A stretch of 64,000 nucleotides of DNA from Vicia villosa (lineage: Eukaryota; Streptophyta; Magnoliopsida; Fabales; Fabaceae), in assembly GCF_029867415.1 (NCBI RefSeq), contig NC_081186.1:105126753-105190752 (forward strand). The letters are read 5' to 3'. Shown in pieces: positions 58,560 through 64,000 of the stretch. Each line of letters opens with the position of its first letter. Within the stretch, counting starts at the first letter, position 1. Made by a program: the position numbers and the translations under genes. The notes below the pieces were generated by a model, which saw nothing but the letters and a program-made list of their open reading frames with translations, was not told where the DNA came from and searched no databases.

Positions 58560-58995
58560 AACTGAATACACAGACAATCACCTCTTTATATAAAATAGAG
58601 GGAAAATATTCCAAGCATAAAAATTACAAGCTAAAGAAGATCCGTTAACTACTCTAAACCACTTCCACGAGTTCAGAACGATAGCCGAAAAACACTCATC
58701 AAAGTTAAAGATATTATCTTTAAAGAGAATGGTGTTTCGCATTATCCACACATTCCACAAAATCGCTAACCAAATAATCCCCACAGTTAAACGATCTTCT
58801 TTAGCCTTAACCTTATCAGCATGATCCAAGAAATTCCTCAACTCCTCCATGGACAAATTCAGAGTCACCCAGCCATTGACCCACTTTTGTCCAAATTCTT
58901 CTAGTTAACGTGCACGTGTCAAACAAGTGACTGATATTTTCCGGTTCATGGAAGCAAAAAATGCAGCAACAGTCTGAGTCATTGACAATAAAATA
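58560..58995 (-). pseudogene. Short LINE zf-RVT / linker fragment
   Basis: From 58985 down the minus strand reads CCIFCFHEPENISHLFDTC (zinc-binding motif of the reverse transcriptase C-terminus), WTKVGQWLGDSE, and, in the open stretch 58868-58578, LWNVWIMRNTILFKDN. The rest of the LINE is missing on both sides. Confidence 0.7.
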
Positions 58996-58999
58996 AAAA

Positions 59000-59647
59000 T
59001 TAGTGGTGGGATGGTGGGAATCGGTAGAGAGTTGAAAATAAAAAGAGACACAAGGATTTTTTAGGCAATTTTCTAATCGGCTTCGCTATGGGTATGTCTG
59101 TTTCCATTTTGAAAGAAATTGAGATAATGAAAATTAATCTTTGTAAATATAGTTTTACAAGAAAAAATTAGCCATCCAACCTTCAAAACCCTATGGTTGA
59201 TGTTGATCCTAACCGAATACTTTCAATTTGATCCTCCGGTTACCGTTACTCCTTCAACAAAATCCTTTCTTCGAAGCTTTCACTTGGATGAATCCAAATT
59301 GCAAACATATCCTGACCCAAGATTACCAAAGTGATCCTCCGGTTTCCGTACTCCATTGACAAATATCCCCGTTCTTTAAAGCTTTCACTCGGCTGAATTC
59401 AAATTGCACAATCTTATGAAAAACTCTCAAATTAATCCTTGATCTTAGAAGAAAACCGAAATGGATCTATCTTGAAACCCCCACAGAATTTCCAACCCAA
59501 TTGATTACAACGAATCCCAATTGAACATTATCAAACTATCTCAAGATCACTCAACAAAACTATTATGTGTAGTTATTGTATGTATGCATTAAGGGAATGA
59601 ACACAATTTTGCATATATTTTTGGTTTCAATAAAGAGAAATGATGCA

Positions 59648-59732
<85 letters not shown>

Positions 59733-60357
59733 GCGTGTGTGTGAAAGCACAAAACAAAAAAAAATAGGGTTGCAAAATTATAAAATTGGACATTTTGAAT
59801 AGTGGGAGTTGACTCCAAAGGCAAGGGAGTCGACCCATACAGCTTGGGAGCCGACTTCTGTTGGACCGGAAAGAATTTTGAAAAGTTGTTTCAGTGGGAG
59901 ATACGTAGCTCGTGGGAGTCGATTCCTTCGTGCTTTGTATCGACTCCAATACCCTAGGGGTAGACTCCTTTAGACTAAAGAGTTTCCTTTTCAGATTTTT
60001 TTCAGTGGGAGTCGGCTCCTAACACGAATGAGTTGACTCCAAAAAAGATTTTTCATAAAATGCACATTTTTGAAGATCTTAACATGTCCAAAACCTTTTG
60101 ACTCGATCCTTAAGTATCCTAAGATGAAAATGCAACTCAGACATAAAGAGATAATGTCTAATGTACAAATACTAAATATTACCTAGTTTTGACATCATTC
60201 AAAATATCTAAGAGAGGATATTGCACTCACAGTTTTCATTGGAGTTGCTGTAACTTCTAACTTCTCCTTGTCTAACAATGCACATACCTTATCATGTTCA
60301 TCTCGAATGATCTCCCTCTTTACCAATTAGTATCTCTTTATTATGGATCATAATCAA
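59000..60357. other. Repeat-derived DNA with a recurring GGGAGTCGACTCC motif
   Basis: Contains a (TA)n tract (59650-59729) and, at about 59800-60050, at least seven variants of GTGGGAGTCGACTCC in both orientations (for example near 59803, 59827, 59912, 60007). This may be the decayed body of the copia element whose LTR follows. No coding frame. Confidence 0.4.
59650..59729. repeat. (TA)n microsatellite
   Basis: About 40 TA units; the frames through it are artefacts. Confidence 0.98.
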
Positions 60358-60440
60358 GCTATTGATGCCAAATGTTAGAACATAAAATCACACAATGGGT
60401 AAATCAATGGAGGTTTAGTGCTTGTGGAGAAGAACAAAAT

Positions 60441-60483
<43 letters not shown>

Positions 60484-60899
60484 ATTGAGGGTGAGAATCA
60501 ATAATGGCATTAAACTTGAGATGAGATGCCTCCAAGACATTTATACAAGAGTATTACAATAATTAGGACCTAAAACAAAATCTTAAACAACAAGAAAAGC
60601 TGAAAATTCGCGTGTGTAACTAGTTAACACAAATGGTTACAATACAACACAGCTGTAATCGGTTAATTAAGGCGTTTGCGTAACTAGTTACCACAGTGCA
60701 AAACAACTTTTCCATTAACTTAGAAGTGCTTTTACTTCGACTGTAACCAGTTACACACTAGTGTTAACCGATTACAGTACTTGAATTATTGAATTTTCAT
60801 CCAACACACCACCTTAACTCAAGTGCTCCAAGTTATCCCTGTCGATGCTCATCTTCAACCTTGAACACATCATTTGTGACTCCCTTAATCAACACAACA
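60358..60899 (-). mobile_element. Copia-like LTR with adjoining primer-site relic
   Basis: The 527-bp segment 60373-60899 starts TGTT and ends AACA. On the minus strand it is followed (60372 downward) by TTTGGCATCAATAGCTTGA, a decayed form of the initiator-tRNA-Met primer site TGGTATCAGAGC used by Ty1/copia elements. A (GA)n tract (60442-60481) and repeated GTAACTAGTTAAC/GTAACCAGTTAC motifs (60617-60775) lie inside. The second LTR is not in the neighbourhood. Confidence 0.5.
60442..60481. repeat. (GA)n microsatellite
   Basis: About 19 GA units within the copia-like LTR. Confidence 0.97.
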
Positions 60900-61203
60900 T
60901 TGAGCCAAGATAAAAATGAATGATTCATTTGAATATTTGAATTTGATTAAGACATTTAAATAAAATAAAAAATAGTAAAAAGAATTGTTGAAGTGACACA
61001 TCAGATACATTAAATACCAAATCCATATAATTGAAGCAAGATTGTAATTAGATATTTTTAACCTTGAAATCAGAAAAGTTGAAAAGTAATAAATGAAGTC
61101 AGAAAGATATCCAGTGAATTTTTCATGTACTTTAGTTTTTATAGTAAGTTTTAAATTAACCGCGCTATCCATTTCTGGAAACAATTTTGAACCGTGACGA
61201 ACG

Positions 61204-61209
61204 TTGACC
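61204..61209 (+). promoter_or_regulatory. W-box-like site upstream of TNL3
   Basis: TTGACC 78 bp before the TNL3 start codon, core of a WRKY binding site. Single occurrence; use is inferred. Confidence 0.3.
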
Positions 61210-61286
61210 TTACTTTATTGATTCATTTCCATAAACTGAGTCTTTCTGTAATCACTCATCTTCTCTCTTTTCATCGTAACAAACTC

Positions 61287-64000
61287 ATGTTTTCTTCATC
61301 ATCCAAACCCCAATGGATCTACGAGGTGTTCATCAATTTTAGGGGAAAAGACACTCGCAGCAATTTCGTTTCTCATCTCTATGCAGCACTCTCAAATGCT
61401 GGAATCAACACTTTTCTCGACGATGAGAATCTTGAAAAGGGAAAGGAACTTGGACCAGAGCTACTGCGAGCAATTGGAGGTTCTCGGATATTCATAGTTG
61501 TTTTCTCAGAAAACTACGTTCATTCTAGTTGGTGTCTTGATGAACTCGAACAAATCATGAAGTTCCACAGAGATAAGGATCGAGTTATTCTTCCTTTATT
61601 TCACGGTGGTATTACCCCTTCGTATATACGTGAATATGCTAAGCAAACTTTCGGAGAAGCTGTCAATAAAAGTAACAACACAAATAATTTGGAAAATCCA
61701 CCAAAGACAACACTCAACAAATCTTCCACTTGGGCTGCTTGGGATATAAGTCACAGGTAAGTTTTCTATTTTGTTTTTTTATCGAACGACCGTGTAAAAC
61801 TTGAGTTATAAGCTTAAAAACTGGCTATGCCAAAGAGAACCTACTAGTGCTTAGTTGACTTGGTTGCAAATGGATTTAATGATTTTAGCCTTCAAATCTT
61901 TCATTTTCGTATTTTGAAATATTTTTTGTTGAAATAATCAAAGGAGTGATGTGAAGGAAAATCCACGAAAGAAAGCACTCACCGATGCTTCGAATTTGGC
62001 TGGTTGGGATATGAATAATTACAGGTAAATGTCTTCTTCTTTTTAAACTTCGTTTCTAATAGGTTACTTGCAACTTGGAAGTGTTCATACAAAGTACATA
62101 GTATTTGAATTTTATTAGCGGTGTTAGTTTAGATGATTGGGAATTGAGTCAAATGTCAGTTCATGATTAGCAGTACTATGTTTTCTACTCTTTCATTATT
62201 TATTTCTTTGTCTTTTGAAAAATATTTATTATTGCAGTAACGAAAGCAGCGTTGTGAAGGAAGTTGTTGGCCAAGTTTTGAAAAAGCTAGACAAAAAATG
62301 CTTACCTATCCCAGATTTTCCAGTTGGACTAGAATCCCGTGCGGAACAGTTGATTCGGTTTTTAAGACAGAACACAAGAGAAGTTTGTTTAGTAGGGATT
62401 TGGGGAATGGGGGGAATTGGCAAAAGCACCATTGCCAAAGTCATCTACAATAATCTTTGTTATGAATTTGAAGATCGAAGCTTCCTTGCGAATATTAGAG
62501 AAGTTTGGGAGAAAGATAGAGGCCAAAAGGATTTACAAGAACAACTTCTTTCAGATATCCTAACAAGAAAAATAAAGGTGCGTAGTGTTGAGTTGGGAAA
62601 AGCTATGATCAATGAACGGCTCTCCACAAAACGGGCACTTGTTGTACTTGATGATGTTAGTACGCTGGAGCAACTAAAGGCACTATGTGGGAATCGAAAT
62701 GGGATTGGTTCAGGAAGTATAATAATCATCACAACAAGAGATGTGCATCTACTTGATATCCTTGGAGTTGACTTTATTTATGAAGCGGAGGAATTGAATG
62801 CGATCGAGTCCCTTGAGCTTTTCAGTTGGCATGCGTTTAAGGAGGGGCATCCAGCTGAAGGTTTCCTTAGCCTCTCAGGAGATGTAGTTTCCTATTGTGG
62901 TGGACTGCCACTAGCTCTTGAAGTCCTTGGATCTTACTTGTGCAAGAGGAGAAAACAAGACTGGCGGAGTGTATTATCAAAGCTAGAAAAGATACCCAAT
63001 GATCAAATACATGAGAAACTAAAAATTAGCTTTGATGGTTTAGAGGATCGTATGGAAAAGGACATATTTCTTGATGTGTGTTGTTTCTTTATCGGTAAGG
63101 ACAAAGTTTATGTTACTGAGGTACTAAATGGTTGTGGATTTCATGCTGATATTGGAATAACAGTACTGATAGAAAGAAGCCTCATAAAAGTTGAAACGAA
63201 TAATAAGCTTGGAATGCATGCTTTGCTACGAGACATGGGAAGAGAAATTGTTCGTGAAAGTTCACCCGAGGAGCCTGAGAAACGTAGTCGATTGTGGTGT
63301 CATGAGGATGTAGTTAATGTATTAACTGACCACACCGTAAGAATTTCTTTTCACAAATCTTGACTTCTTTTTTTTTTATCATCTTTCAAAATCTTTAAAG
63401 ATATAAAAACTATAGTTGTTTTTGAAATGTTTTTTACTTTTCCCATCAATTGTCGAAAAATAGTGGGGTTCATTATCTTTCAAGTGTTTGTCCTTGTTAA
63501 AGATGCAATATAAAAACCATCTTAGGCTTATTAAAAATCTTACAAGTTTTTGTCCATGTTAAAAATCTTACAAGGTTCCGTTCATGTGTCTTCATGTAGC
63601 ATCTCGAATTTTTGGAGAAGTTCGTTCACGGAATCCTGCCATTTTATATGTGATTGTATTTGTTGCTTCATGTAACAACTAAATTAAGATTTCCTTTTTA
63701 ATTTATTTTTCTATGGTCTTTCTTTGTGTTGCAGGGAACAAATGCCATTGAAGGATTGGTTATGAAGTTGCAAGGGACCAGTGGTGTTTGCTTCGACACT
63801 ATAGCTTTTGAAAAAATGAAGAGATTGAGATTGTTGCAACTTGATCATGTACAATTCATAGGAGATTATGGGTGTTTTCCAAGGAACCTGAAATGGCTTT
63901 CTTGGCAAGGATTTCCTTTAAAATACATGCCAGAAAACTTTTATCAGAACAATCTAGTTGCTATGGACTTAAAACACAGTAATCTTACACAAGTTTGGAA
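61287..64000 (+). CDS. TNL3: TIR-NBS-LRR disease resistance protein, partial (runs off the window)
   Basis: Third TNL, same strand as TNL1 and TNL2. Start at ATG 61287 (MFSSSSKPQW); upstream in-frame sequence has no ATG. Exons: 61287-61756 (TIR), 61944-62024 (27 codons, a second TIR end, ASNLAGWDMNNY), 62238-63336 (NB-ARC), 63735 to beyond 64000 (first LRR exon, GTNAIEGL). TIR: EVFINFRGKDTR and SSWCLDEL with the Glu kept, but the segment normally FYDV-PS-VR reads FHGGITPSYIR. NB-ARC: GIWGMGGIGKST, LVVLDDV, ITTRD, GLPLAL, LDVCCFFIG. The MHD motif reads GMHALLRDMG: Asp is Ala (GCT). MHD Asp changes in other NLRs can cause autoactivity; here the consequence is unknown. More distant from TNL1/TNL2 than they are from each other. 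Confidence 0.85.

Overview
The window is plant nuclear DNA, most likely from a legume of the inverted-repeat-lacking clade (Medicago, Trifolium, Pisum, Vicia and relatives). Reasons: TIR-NBS-LRR (TNL) resistance genes with the usual dicot exon layout, GT-AG introns, organelle-directed mTERF and PPR genes without introns, AT-rich spacers, and a repeat content (Ogre/Tat LTR and gag sequence, Athila-type Ty3 element, L1-type LINEs) typical of these legumes. The genus is an inference from memory of families; no search was run.

Layout. 1-2.5 kb: a terminal-inverted-repeat element directly upstream of an mTERF gene. 4.5-6.6 kb: decayed LINE carrying a small hAT-like insertion and a tandem duplication. 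7.5-18.9 kb: two tandem, same-strand, five-exon TNL genes (TNL1, TNL2) with identical NB-ARC exon length and the same intron phases. 19.3-19.6 kb: minus-strand gene for a small secreted cysteine-containing peptide; a paralogue with the same flanks lies at 53.8-54.1 kb. 21.0-22.3 kb: microsatellites and an Ogre gag remnant. 22.8-24.7 kb: broken SDR-MDR oxidoreductase gene. 25.9-28.2 kb: intact P-type PPR gene on the minus strand. 29-30.9 kb: decayed MULE transposase. 31.2-33.3 kb: tandem repeats, a long-armed MITE and a LINE RNase H remnant. 33475-45414: an almost unmutated 11.94-kb Athila-like element with 1442-bp LTRs, target duplication GAACC, a gag-pol frame broken by two amber codons, and a third ORF. 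47458-52796: a 5.3-kb solo LTR of Ogre type with target duplication TCAGG, inserted into a LINE. 55.9-59 kb: two more LINE fragments. 60.37-60.90 kb: a copia-like LTR. 61.3 kb to the end: a third TNL (TNL3), cut by the window edge.

Functionally this is a TNL cluster plus a small-secreted-peptide pair, spread apart by nested transposons. The TNLs would act as intracellular immune receptors (TIR NADase output, NB-ARC switch, LRR/C-JID recognition). The organelle RNA/DNA-binding genes (mTERF, PPR) are unrelated neighbours. Most notable: TNL3 has MHA in place of the conserved MHD motif and a duplicated TIR-end exon; TNL1 and TNL2 differ by C-terminal deletion and premature stop; the Cys-peptide pair is uncharacterised; and the Athila element carries five 35-nt double-palindrome units, three of them at exact 82-bp spacing in each LTR.
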